Assembly (NCBI GenBank): GCA_017427625.1
Contig: JAFRSL010000017.1
Coordinates: 1-5,696, forward strand
DNA length: 5,696 bases
Direction: 5' to 3'
Origin: Synergistaceae bacterium
GTDB lineage: Bacteria > Synergistota > Synergistia > Synergistales > Aminobacteriaceae
Below are positions 1 to 5,696 of this stretch, piece by piece. Position 1 is the stretch's first letter. Each line of letters opens with the position of its first letter. Under the pieces are notes generated by a model, which was given only the letters and a program-made list of their open reading frames with translations, had not been told where the DNA came from and did no database searches. The position numbers were made by a program, and so were the translations under genes.

Positions 1-1170
1 CAGTTCTTCCGTCTCAATGCCCTTCGCGGAAACGGAATGAAAGTTCTAGTTATCACCATACTTGAGGCTTGCGTTGCGTCGTTGTTCGTTTTCATCGCGG
101 CGTATTGGGTTCTAGGAATGGATCTAGCGTTCTCGGCGGTAATCGCAGCTCTAGCTTCGGCAACAGCTCCGGCTTCAACGATGATGACAATTCGCCAAAC
201 TGGAGCGCACGGCGATTTCGTCAACACACTTCTTCAGGTCGTAGCTCTCGATGATGTTGTCGGACTCGTCGCGTACAGCGTGGCTATTTCGGCGGCACTC
301 GCGCTTTCGGCTTCGGGTTCAGGGGTCGACTTCAAGAACGTCGCTTTGCCAATTCTCATGAACTTTGCGAGCGTAATCATCGGGGCATTGATGGGAGTCT
401 TAATGAAGATCCTTCTTACTCACCGTTCGACCGACAACAGGCTAATTGTCTCGGTGGCAATACTTTTCGGCTTCTGCGGAATCTGCGAGATGCTGGGAGT
501 TTCACCGCTTCTCGGCTGTATGCTCATGTCAACGGTCTACATCAATATCACCGACGACGACAAACTCTTCAAGCAGCTAAATTACTTCAGCCCCCCGATA
601 TTATTGCTGTTCTTCGTGAGGTCGGGAGTATGCTTTGAGCTTGGGGCTTTGACGGGCGGAAATAGTCAGGGCGGTACGTCGTTGCTCACTCTGGGAATCG
701 TGTACTTCATCGTCAGGATTGCGGGGAAATATGCCGGAGCTTTCGCGGGCTGTATGATCACGGGGAAAAGCAAACTCGTCCGAAACTATCTCGGTCTCGC
801 GTTAGTCCCGCAGGCTGGAGTCGCAATAGGTCTCGCGGAACTTGGCGCGCGTACTTTGGGAGGAACTGCCGGAAGTTCACTCCATACAGTCATACTTGCG
901 TCAAGCGTTCTGTACGAGCTTATAGGCCCTGCGTGCGCAAAAATCTCTCTGGTACTCTCTCATTCATGCGACAAGGACACAAAGGACGAACCCGTTTTGT
1001 CCCCGCAGGAAGAAGACAAGCTCATCGTCAACATGTTAATCGAGAGAATACGTGAGATTCAGAGCGAGCTTCCGGAACACACTCAGCCAGTTCCGGCCGA
1101 AGCAGTAAGCAGTAATCAGCAGCACGCAATGTTAAGGCACTTCCACTTCAACAACAAAAACTACCACTAA
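1..1170 (+). CDS. Cation/proton antiporter, CPA2 type (5'-truncated by window)
   Basis: This is an integral membrane protein that probably exchanges Na+ or K+ for protons. The reading frame is open from base 1, and the residues before the first ATG (base 37) already look like family sequence, so that ATG is internal and the real start lies upstream. The visible 389 residues form a series of hydrophobic helices. Near residues 50-60 is the segment SATAPAST, typical of the broken helix in CPA antiporters. It is followed by VVALDDVVG, whose paired aspartates (bases 250-255) match the ion-binding DD pair of electrogenic NapA-like exchangers. The last 65 or so residues are hydrophilic and probably cytoplasmic, rich in Glu and Gln and ending in a His/Asn-rich tail. 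No TrkA-N/RCK domain is present at the C-terminus. A terminator follows 26 bases after the stop. The family call is firm; the transported cation cannot be told from the sequence. Confidence 0.88.
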   Translation, partial: QFFRLNALRGNGMKVLVITILEACVASLFVFIAAYWVLGMDLAFSAVIAALASATAPASTMMTIRQTGAHGDFVNTLLQVVALDDVVGLVAYSVAISAALALSASGSGVDFKNVALPILMNFASVIIGALMGVLMKILLTHRSTDNRLIVSVAILFGFCGICEMLGVSPLLGCMLMSTVYINITDDDKLFKQLNYFSPPILLLFFVRSGVCFELGALTGGNSQGGTSLLTLGIVYFIVRIAGKYAGAFAGCMITGKSKLVRNYLGLALVPQAGVAIGLAELGARTLGGTAGSSLHTVILASSVLYELIGPACAKISLVLSHSCDKDTKDEPVLSPQEEDKLIVNMLIERIREIQSELPEHTQPVPAEAVSSNQQHAMLRHFHFNNKNYH

Positions 1171-1196
1171 CTTGCCATGACAAAGAAAACATAAAG

Positions 1197-1228
1197 CTCC
1201 CCTCGAACATTACGGGGGGAGTGTCTTT
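1197..1228 (+). terminator. Intrinsic terminator of the antiporter gene
   Basis: CTCCCCTCG (1197-1205) pairs with CGGGGGGAG (1213-1221) in a 9-bp stem that includes one T-G wobble, around the 7-base loop AACATTA. An A-rich stretch precedes it. The tail TGTCTTT is only moderately T-rich, so termination may be incomplete. It lies 26 bases after the antiporter stop codon. Confidence 0.75.
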
Positions 1229-1229
1229 G

Positions 1230-1238
1230 TGGTATGAT
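1230..1238 (+). promoter_or_regulatory. Candidate extended -10 promoter for oadB
   Basis: The sequence TGGTATGAT matches an extended -10 element (TGnTATGAT), with a second AT-rich stretch, TATAAAT, directly after it. No convincing -35 box lies 16-18 bases upstream, where the terminator hairpin sits; extended -10 promoters often manage without one. The position, just after a terminator and about 50 bases before the chosen start codon, is what a separately transcribed gene would need. This is motif matching only. Confidence 0.4.
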
Positions 1239-1268
1239 ACTATAAATTTCACAAACGTATCTTTCATG

Positions 1269-1274
1269 AAAGGA
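1269..1274 (+). promoter_or_regulatory. Ribosome binding site that decides the oadB start
   Basis: AAAGGA lies 12 bases before the ATG at 1287. The spacing is a little long, but this is the only Shine-Dalgarno-like sequence here. The alternative in-frame starts, GTG at 1221 and ATG at 1266, have none, and GTG 1221 lies inside the terminator stem. Confidence 0.5.
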
Positions 1275-1286
1275 TTGATTCATAAT

Positions 1287-2459
1287 ATGGAGATGTATTT
1301 GACCGCCCTGAAGGATCTGATAATGCAGTCAGGATTCTTCGGCCTCACCACAGGCAACATCATAATGCTCGTGGTGTCATTCGTCCTCCTCTACCTGGCC
1401 ATCGGAAAGGGCTTTGAGCCTTTACTCCTTGTGCCAATCGCTTTCGGCTGCCTTCTCGTGAACCTCCCATTGTCAGGAATTTGGGACGAGTTCAATGAGA
1501 CGACACACACAATCGGCTTCCTTCGTTCACTCTACTACGGCGCGGAGTTCGAGATTTACCCGATACTCATATTCTTAGGCATCGGCGCAATGACAGACTT
1601 CGCACCCCTCATCGCTAACCCGATAACGTTCCTTCTCGGAGCGGCGGCGCAGTTCGGAGTGTTCGTTGCTTTCATCGGCGCAAACTGGCTCGGCGCACTC
1701 ACGAACGGACTGGTCTCCTTCAACATCAAGGAGGCGGCTTCGATCGCAATAATCGGCGGAGCTGACGGCCCTACGAGCATTTACCTCACAGTCATGTTGG
1801 GGCAGACTCAGATTCTTGGTGCGGTTGCGGTCGCGGCGTACAGCTACATGTCGCTGGTTCCGATGATTCAGCCCCCTGTAATCTACGCAATGACATCAAA
1901 GAAGGACAGAGGAATCGTTATGGGACAGCTTCGCCCGGTCTCACACCGCGAGAAGATTCTATTCCCCATCATCTGCACCGTCGTTTCGGGACTCATTCTT
2001 CCTGCGTGCGTGCCTCTGGTTGGAACACTTATGTTCGGGAACCTGCTCCGTGAGTGCGGAGTTACGGAAAGACTCAGCAACACCGCGCAGAATGAGCTGA
2101 TGAACATCGTTACGATATTCCTTGCGTTGTCGGTCGGTTCAACGATGGCGGCTGAAAGATTCCTCACAGTCGGAACGCTCGCAATAATCTGCTTGGGTCT
2201 CGTTGCGTTCGCGTTCAGCACGTTCGGAGGACTCGTTTTCGGACAGATCATGAAGGTACTCTCGGGCGGAAAGATTAACCCGATGATCGGCGCGGCTGGA
2301 GTTTCGGCTGTTCCTATGGCGGCGCGTGTCGTTCAGCGTTGCGTCCAGAAGGAATATCCGGGACACTTCCTGCTGATGCACGCAATGGGTCCCAACGTCG
2401 CGGGAGTCATCGGTACGGCAGTCGCTGCGGGAGTTATGCTTACACTCCTCAAGGGCTAG
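1287..2459 (+). CDS. oadB: Sodium ion-translocating decarboxylase, beta subunit
   Basis: This is the membrane sodium pump subunit of a biotin-dependent decarboxylase (oxaloacetate, methylmalonyl-CoA or glutaconyl-CoA). It decarboxylates the carboxybiotin carried by the partner subunits and couples this to Na+ export. From ATG 1287 the protein has 390 residues and many hydrophobic helices. GGADGPTS is at residues 157-164; its Asp160 corresponds to the essential Asp203 of Klebsiella OadB. AAYSYM follows at 183-188, as around Tyr229. NPMIGAAGVSAVPMAAR is at 331-347; its Asn331, Gly335, Ser340 and Arg347 have the same spacing as Asn373, Gly377, Ser382 and Arg389 of the Klebsiella protein. All key residues therefore look intact. 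The alpha, gamma and biotin-carrier subunits are not adjacent, and terminators flank the gene on both sides, so it appears to be transcribed alone. The substrate type cannot be assigned, and the symbol denotes the family. Confidence 0.93.
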   Translation: MEMYLTALKDLIMQSGFFGLTTGNIIMLVVSFVLLYLAIGKGFEPLLLVPIAFGCLLVNLPLSGIWDEFNETTHTIGFLRSLYYGAEFEIYPILIFLGIGAMTDFAPLIANPITFLLGAAAQFGVFVAFIGANWLGALTNGLVSFNIKEAASIAIIGGADGPTSIYLTVMLGQTQILGAVAVAAYSYMSLVPMIQPPVIYAMTSKKDRGIVMGQLRPVSHREKILFPIICTVVSGLILPACVPLVGTLMFGNLLRECGVTERLSNTAQNELMNIVTIFLALSVGSTMAAERFLTVGTLAIICLGLVAFAFSTFGGLVFGQIMKVLSGGKINPMIGAAGVSAVPMAARVVQRCVQKEYPGHFLLMHAMGPNVAGVIGTAVAAGVMLTLLKG

Positions 2460-2467
2460 GAATTTTG

Positions 2468-2478
2468 CAGACAGTCTG
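2468..2478. repeat. Short perfect inverted repeat after oadB
   Basis: CAGAC-A-GTCTG is an 11-base palindrome with one central base, lying 8 bases after the oadB stop and 9 bases before the terminator. It could be a small operator for the hydrolase transcript or simply chance. No known repressor site is recognised. Confidence 0.3.
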
Positions 2479-2487
2479 AAATTTTTG

Positions 2488-2521
2488 CGGGGGATTCTTT
2501 TCATGAGAGTCCCCCGTTTTT
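2488..2521 (+). terminator. Strong intrinsic terminator of oadB
   Basis: CGGGGGATTCTT (2488-2499) pairs with GAGAGTCCCCCG (2505-2516) as a 12-bp stem with two T-G wobbles and the loop TTCAT, followed at once by five Ts. This is the best-formed terminator in the window. It ends only 17 bases before the hydrolase start codon, which leaves no room for a promoter between them. Confidence 0.88.
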
Positions 2522-2525
2522 GAAG

Positions 2526-2531
2526 AAGGAG
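2526..2531 (+). promoter_or_regulatory. Ribosome binding site of the hydrolase gene
   Basis: AAGGAG lies 7 bases before the ATG at 2539, an ideal match and spacing, which fixes that start. It begins 4 bases after the T run of the upstream terminator. Confidence 0.75.
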
Positions 2532-2538
2532 AGTTTTC

Positions 2539-3480
2539 ATGAGAAAGATTGTTATTCTGATTTGCGCGCTAGTTCTGGTAAATTTGAATACGGCTTGCTA
2601 TGCGGCTGAGAGTATTGATGTCAAAATTTCCGTTCCCGAAATCGCATTTTTCGAGGACATTGTATTTGCGAGATATTTCACATGGCCGTCAGCTACTCTG
2701 AAGATGAGTATTTTTTCTCCGGCTAACGGCGAGAAGCACCCTGCTGTCATATACATTCCCGGAGGCGCATGGATCACAGCTCCAAAGACTTCGGGCTATC
2801 AGCTCTGCATGAAGCTTGCGGAGAAGGATTTTCTTGCGGCAAGCATTGAGTACCGCGTCATAGGTGCGGCGAGTTACGCTGAGATCATAGGCGATGCAAA
2901 GGCGGCTGTACGTTTCCTCCGCGCTAATGCTGACAAGTTCAACATCGACAAGGATAAAATCGCGGTGATGGGAATTTCGGCAGGAGGCTATCTCTCTGTG
3001 ATGCTTGGAGTTACGGGGGACAAGTTTAACTTCGGCGATAACCTTGACCAGAGCAGTGAGGTTCAAGCTGTCGTTGACTTCTTAGGGCCTACTGACCTTA
3101 CGAAAATTGCTGACGACTTCTCCGATGAAAGGAAAGCAATCTACTATTCACCGGCAAGTTTCCCGTCAATCTTCGTGAATGGCGTTGCAGTTTACAAGGG
3201 CAATAAGGGCGGAAGTGTCCTAGATACTCCCGAAACCGCAAAGGACGCTAACCCTCTAACTTACGTAAGCAAAAATGCCCCGCCGTTCCTCATATTTCAC
3301 GGAGATTCCGACAAGACAGTTTCGCCGAGCCAGTCAAGAATCTTGCATGAAGCACTTATAGCGAACGGGGTCGACTCGACTTTCTACGTCATAAACGGCG
3401 GTGAACATTCCGGCAAATATTTCTGTCAGCCTGAAGTTCTGGAGATAATCACGGGCTTCTTGAACCGAGTATTGAGATAA
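2539..3480 (+). CDS. Secreted alpha/beta-hydrolase (esterase-like)
   Basis: This is a 313-residue serine hydrolase of the alpha/beta fold, probably an esterase of the acetyl-esterase/carboxylesterase type. The N-terminus (MRK, a hydrophobic stretch, then CYA-AE near residues 20-24) is a Sec signal peptide, so the enzyme should act outside the cytoplasm. Residues 72-78, YIPGGAW, form the oxyanion-hole strand, with Pro in place of the His of the usual HGG motif. The nucleophile elbow GISAG is at 145-149 (Ser147), the acid is most likely Asp256 in HGDSD, and the base is His290 in GGEHSG, giving a complete catalytic triad in the normal order. Length is typical for the family. The strong ribosome binding site at 2526-2531 supports the start. 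The stop is 3 bases before the BrxL-like gene, so the two are probably co-transcribed. The substrate is unknown; polysaccharide acetyl groups or small esters are both possible. Confidence 0.85.
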   Translation: MRKIVILICALVLVNLNTACYAAESIDVKISVPEIAFFEDIVFARYFTWPSATLKMSIFSPANGEKHPAVIYIPGGAWITAPKTSGYQLCMKLAEKDFLAASIEYRVIGAASYAEIIGDAKAAVRFLRANADKFNIDKDKIAVMGISAGGYLSVMLGVTGDKFNFGDNLDQSSEVQAVVDFLGPTDLTKIADDFSDERKAIYYSPASFPSIFVNGVAVYKGNKGGSVLDTPETAKDANPLTYVSKNAPPFLIFHGDSDKTVSPSQSRILHEALIANGVDSTFYVINGGEHSGKYFCQPEVLEIITGFLNRVLR

Positions 3481-3483
3481 ATC

Positions 3484-4422
3484 ATGACGGACAAAATCAG
3501 AAGCGTATTCGGAGATATTGCGGTCTATAAGGATTTGAGGAGGACGAATTTCTTTACGGCACTGAGTCTTCCGGCGTTCATGAGGGACTGGATAATACAG
3601 AAATTCTCGGACGCTGAAGGGAATTACAGCATCGAGGAGATTTCAGCGTTCGTGAAGGATTTTGTTCCAGGCCGTGATGAATGGGTCAGCATTAAGAACA
3701 GGATCATCCTTGAGGGAGAGACAGTGAAATTCCTCGCAAAATTATCCGCCGACATCAACATAAAGACTCAGGATATAACGTTCAGCATTCCAGCGTTCGG
3801 CCTAACTGACAAGGAAACCTATATCGACCGCCAAACATGGCAGAAATACAGCCGACAGTTATCCGCAGGGCGCGAAATCTGGGGAGTCGTTGAGCTTGGA
3901 TACCGTCAGCCTGAAGGAAAGTCAGCCGGAAAAATCGAACTCGTCAGCTTCACGGACTTCTGCCCCTACACCGTGAGCGCAGAATTTTACCGCGAGGCAC
4001 GAAAGAATTTCAGCGTCTACGAATGGGAGGATATTCTTCTCGGCGCAATCGACTACAACGCTTCGGGTTACAGGGACGAGGAGCAGAAACTCACAATGCT
4101 GACGAGGCTTCTTCCCTTCATGGAGAAACGTCTGAACCTGATCGAGCTTGCCCCAAAAGGAACGGGAAAAAGCTACGTCTTCGGAAACGTCAGCCGCTAC
4201 GGTTGGCTTTCAAGCGGGGGAGTTATGACGCGCTCAAAGATGTTTTACGACATTCAGCGCAACAGGGAGGGGCTAATCGTAGGGAATGATTTTGTTGTAC
4301 TTGACGAGGTTCAGAAATATCATTCGGTAACACTGACGAAATGCGCGCGGCTCTCAAAGGTTATCTTGAGCAGGGGAATTTCACGGTCGGCAACTACAAG
4401 GGCGTTGCTGACGCTGGAATGA
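3484..4422 (+). CDS. BrxL-like ATPase, N-terminal fragment
   Basis: As read, this frame gives 312 residues, of which only the first 278 are true protein; the last 34 or so are out-of-frame sequence after the frameshift. Residues 1-30 or so (starting MTDKIRSVFG) match the usual N-terminus of the family, followed by an N-terminal domain up to about residue 205. The ATPase core begins around LLPFMEKRLNLIEL (209-222). The Walker A loop is APKGTGKS (223-230), with Lys229 and Ser230 intact and Ala in place of the usual first Gly. Walker B is VVLDEV (271-276), with Asp274 and the catalytic Glu275. The frame is lost two codons later, so this fragment alone could bind nucleotide at best and lacks sensor 1 and the arginine finger. 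Confidence 0.7.
   Translation: MTDKIRSVFGDIAVYKDLRRTNFFTALSLPAFMRDWIIQKFSDAEGNYSIEEISAFVKDFVPGRDEWVSIKNRIILEGETVKFLAKLSADINIKTQDITFSIPAFGLTDKETYIDRQTWQKYSRQLSAGREIWGVVELGYRQPEGKSAGKIELVSFTDFCPYTVSAEFYREARKNFSVYEWEDILLGAIDYNASGYRDEEQKLTMLTRLLPFMEKRLNLIELAPKGTGKSYVFGNVSRYGWLSSGGVMTRSKMFYDIQRNREGLIVGNDFVVLDEVQKYHSVTLTKCARLSKVILSRGISRSATTRALLTLE
4315..4317 (+). other. Frameshift site in the BrxL-like gene
   Basis: The frame-1 codons GAC GAG GTT CAG AAA continue as family-like sequence only if the next codon is ATA, which needs AAAA where the sequence has AAA. The result would be DEVQK-ISFGNTDE, the expected run after Walker B. One lost base in a short A run is a common replication or sequencing slip. 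Confidence 0.8.
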
Positions 4423-4913
4423 TACTCTGCGGGAACATAAGCATTGAGGCCATGAAGCAGGACGGTTACGCTGACATGTTCACGGAGCTTCCGAAGGTCT
4501 TTCACGAGTCGGCACTGATTGAGAGGTTTCACGGCTTCCTGAGAGGTTGGAATATCCCGCGAATGAACGATGATCTCAAGATGCAGGGCTGGGGACTGAA
4601 CAGCGAGTATTTTGGCTCGATACTCCACGAACTGAGGGACGATATTGCGTACAGGGGAGTCGTTGACGATCTTGTTGTTGTTCCGAAAGGCTCTGACACA
4701 CGCGACACTGAGGCCGTAAAGAGAATTTCAACCGCTTACCTGAAACTTTTATTCCCGCACGTAAGGAAGTCGGAGGATATTTCACCGCAGGATTTCAGCC
4801 GTTATTGCCTCAGAAGGGCGGTGAAGATGAGGGAGATTATACGGTATCAGCTTGGATTGCTTGACTCGGAGTACAAGGGGAAGGGAGTGCCGGATTTCGG
4901 AGTGAGGGAGTGA
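4341..4913 (+). CDS. BrxL-like ATPase, C-terminal fragment
   Basis: The protein similarity in this frame begins at base 4317 (ISFGNTDE), upstream of the first ATG at 4341, which shows that this is the continuation of the preceding frame and not a separate gene. No ribosome binding site precedes the ATG. In the restored protein, GMILCGNI (residues 312-319) is the sensor 1 strand with Asn318, and ALIERFHG (344-351) holds a likely arginine finger, Arg348. The C-terminal part is a helical lid, and the protein ends at FGVRE. There is no Lon peptidase domain and no Ser/Lys protease dyad, so proteolysis is not expected. Made alone, this piece would lack Walker A and B and should be inactive. Confidence 0.65.
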   Translation: MRAALKGYLEQGNFTVGNYKGVADAGMILCGNISIEAMKQDGYADMFTELPKVFHESALIERFHGFLRGWNIPRMNDDLKMQGWGLNSEYFGSILHELRDDIAYRGVVDDLVVVPKGSDTRDTEAVKRISTAYLKLLFPHVRKSEDISPQDFSRYCLRRAVKMREIIRYQLGLLDSEYKGKGVPDFGVRE

Positions 4914-4934
4914 GGGGAGCAAGAAAACTCCCCT
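4913..4934. terminator. Stem-loop between convergent genes
   Basis: AGGGGAG (4913-4919) and CTCCCCT (4928-4934) pair perfectly around the loop CAAGAAAA. The stem starts at the last base of the BrxL-like stop codon and lies 17 bases from the end of the convergent methyltransferase gene, so it could serve both strands. Neither side has a good T run (GCTCTTGAT on the + strand), so it is a weak or factor-aided terminator at best. Confidence 0.5.
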
Positions 4935-4951
4935 GCTCTTGATAGCATGAT

Positions 4952-5644
4952 TCAGATGAAAAAGTAGAACGATTTTGTCAGCAACAAGAATTTCTCACGC
5001 TGTATTTCTGCACCCGGAAAAAGTTTCCTCAACTGCTTTTCGTTGAGGAGATTCACGCTATCCGCGATTTCACGAGCTTCTTCTTCCGAATCCGCAGCCT
5101 TAGTTCTCCACCCCAAAGCAAAATGACGAACCAAGAACGCCCTAACACTCAAAGGCAGGAACTGGAACATCGGAAAGATGAAATGTGGCTCAACGGGGAA
5201 ATTCCTATTAGGTGTCTGTACGTAACAGTGCTTCCCTACGCGCAGAATTTCAGAAGCCATTCTTTTCTGATCCCGCTCTTTCCCTACATGCTCAATGACT
5301 GAGTTGCTGAAGACTAGATCAAACTCTTTGTCTTGGTAACAACTGAGGTCTCTCGCATCTCCTGCCACGCTCTTAACGTTTGTGTACTCTTCAGGCACAT
5401 CAATACGATTCAGATTCAGAAGCGTTAGCTCCATTGTATCGAAATACTTGGAGTGCATCGACTTCCAGAATTTCAGAGTTCCGCCGACATCAAGCACCTT
5501 CAATGTTTTGCCTTCTGAGATTTCCCGCCCGAAAGTCTCACTGAAACGTTCCTCGAAGAAACGCATCCTTTTCATCCTGAATTTGTGGGCAACACTTGTT
5601 TCGTTGGCCGCGTTGAAATGGAATTTGAGCAGCCTTTTTAGCAT
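4952..5644 (-). CDS. Class I SAM-dependent methyltransferase
   Basis: This cytoplasmic methyltransferase belongs to the type 11 (UbiE-like) group. From ATG 5644 it has 230 residues. Motif I, VLDVGGT, is at residues 50-56 and binds the SAM methionine/ribose side. GDARDL (95-100) contacts the adenine, and FDLVFSNSVIEHVG (108-121) is the motif typical of this group, with the Glu-His pair. TPNRNFPVEPH follows around 144-154. The basic N-terminus (KFRMKRMRFF) is common in relatives found near glycan and lipid genes. It lacks an NPPY/DPPY motif, so it is not an N6-adenine or N4-cytosine DNA methyltransferase. The start at 5644 is chosen because AGGGTGG lies about 10 bases upstream and family proteins begin near MLKRL. 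The frame stays open upstream (GTG at 5686, then to the window edge), so a longer form cannot be excluded. The gene runs convergent to the BrxL-like gene; its substrate is unknown. Confidence 0.82.
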   Translation of the reverse strand: MLKRLLKFHFNAANETSVAHKFRMKRMRFFEERFSETFGREISEGKTLKVLDVGGTLKFWKSMHSKYFDTMELTLLNLNRIDVPEEYTNVKSVAGDARDLSCYQDKEFDLVFSNSVIEHVGKERDQKRMASEILRVGKHCYVQTPNRNFPVEPHFIFPMFQFLPLSVRAFLVRHFALGWRTKAADSEEEAREIADSVNLLNEKQLRKLFPGAEIQREKFLLLTKSFYFFI

Positions 5645-5696
5645 GATGCAAGGCCACCCTATTCCACGAAACGAGGAAAAAAACACTCTGCCATGG

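Larger units (their letters stand above)
3484..4913 (+). pseudogene. brxL: BrxL-family AAA+ ATPase, short form, single frameshift
   Basis: The whole locus is given here as one gene. Two overlapping frames (3484-4422 and 4341-4913) carry the two halves of one protein of the BrxL/Lon-like family associated with BREX phage defence. Restoring one A in the run at 4315-4317 joins them into 476 residues with no other defect. BREX-type BrxL proteins are about 680 residues and end in a Lon-like protease domain. From memory of the families, a shorter BrxL-related group of about 470 residues without that domain also exists, so the length is normal for that group. The family is thought to form DNA-binding ATPase rings. 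No other BREX gene is in the window. The gene starts 3 bases after the hydrolase stop with only a weak ribosome binding site, which suggests translational coupling. It may be a recent pseudogene or an intact gene with a one-base sequencing error. Confidence 0.8.

Noticed and set aside
37..39. ATG as the true start of the antiporter gene
   Set aside because: The frame is open to base 1 with family-like residues, no ribosome binding site precedes this ATG, and a protein starting here would lack the N-terminal helices.
1221..1286. Longer N-terminus of the beta subunit from GTG 1221 or ATG 1266
   Set aside because: GTG 1221 lies in the terminator stem and upstream of the candidate -10 box. ATG 1266 has no ribosome binding site, and the extra residues do not look like family sequence.
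1556..2540. Open frames on the minus strand opposite oadB (1556-1780, 1883-2251, 2139-2540)
   Set aside because: They overlap a well-supported gene, show low-complexity or unrecognisable sequence, and have no ribosome binding sites. They are shadows of its codon pattern.
2587..2601. Lipoprotein signal (lipobox) in the hydrolase around Cys20
   Set aside because: The residues before Cys20 are Asn-Thr-Ala, without the Leu/Val/Ile needed at -3; a normal signal peptidase I site at CYA fits better.
4311..4340. Programmed -1 ribosomal frameshift joining the two BrxL-like frames
   Set aside because: CAG AAA TAT does not contain a slippery X XXY YYZ heptamer, and re-pairing of tRNA-Lys on GAA would be mismatched. 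A lost base is simpler.
4900..4915. Tandem GAGTGAGG repeat at the end of the BrxL-like gene
   Set aside because: It has only two 8-base units in G/A-rich coding sequence across the stop codon, so chance is likely and no function is suggested.
4952..5644. Methyltransferase as a BREX/PglX-type DNA methylase partner of the BrxL-like gene
   Set aside because: It is about 230 residues, lacks NPPY/DPPY and target-recognition domains, and is on the opposite strand. PglX proteins are much larger.

Overview
This 5.7-kb window is ordinary bacterial chromosome: five gene loci, tightly packed, with roughly balanced base composition. A sodium-pumping decarboxylase beta subunit beside a cation/proton antiporter points to an anaerobe or fermenter that uses a sodium cycle. 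Synergistota-like or Negativicutes-like bacteria would fit, but this is a low-confidence inference, because no rRNA, tRNA or other marker gene is present.

Layout. Bases 1-1170 (+) hold the 3' part of a CPA2-type cation/proton antiporter whose start lies outside the window. It ends at an intrinsic terminator (1197-1228). Next comes a single-gene unit, 1287-2459 (+), encoding the membrane beta subunit of a sodium-translocating decarboxylase (OadB/GcdB/MmdB family). It appears to have its own promoter just after the terminator and a strong terminator of its own (2488-2521). A secreted alpha/beta-hydrolase (2539-3480, +) follows. Three bases after its stop begins a BrxL-family AAA+ ATPase (3484-4913, +), which is split into two frames by the apparent loss of one A in a short A run at 4315-4317. 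Joining the frames gives a clean 476-residue protein without a Lon protease domain. A stem-loop at 4913-4934 separates it from a convergent SAM-dependent methyltransferase (4952-5644, -).

How the genes fit together. The antiporter and the decarboxylase subunit could both serve sodium/proton exchange across the membrane, but the terminator and promoter between them argue against an operon. The hydrolase and the BrxL-like gene are the only pair that looks co-transcribed. No other BREX gene (pglZ, pglX/brxX, brxC, brxA, brxB) is visible, so the BrxL-like gene is an orphan in this window. The methyltransferase resembles those that modify small molecules or glycans rather than DNA.

I found no RNA genes, CRISPR array, insertion sequence or attachment site. 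No stretch longer than 300 bases lacks a gene. The most notable points are the broken orphan BrxL gene, the beta subunit without its partner subunits, and the terminator directly in front of the hydrolase ribosome binding site. I do not see convincing evidence of a new multi-gene system.
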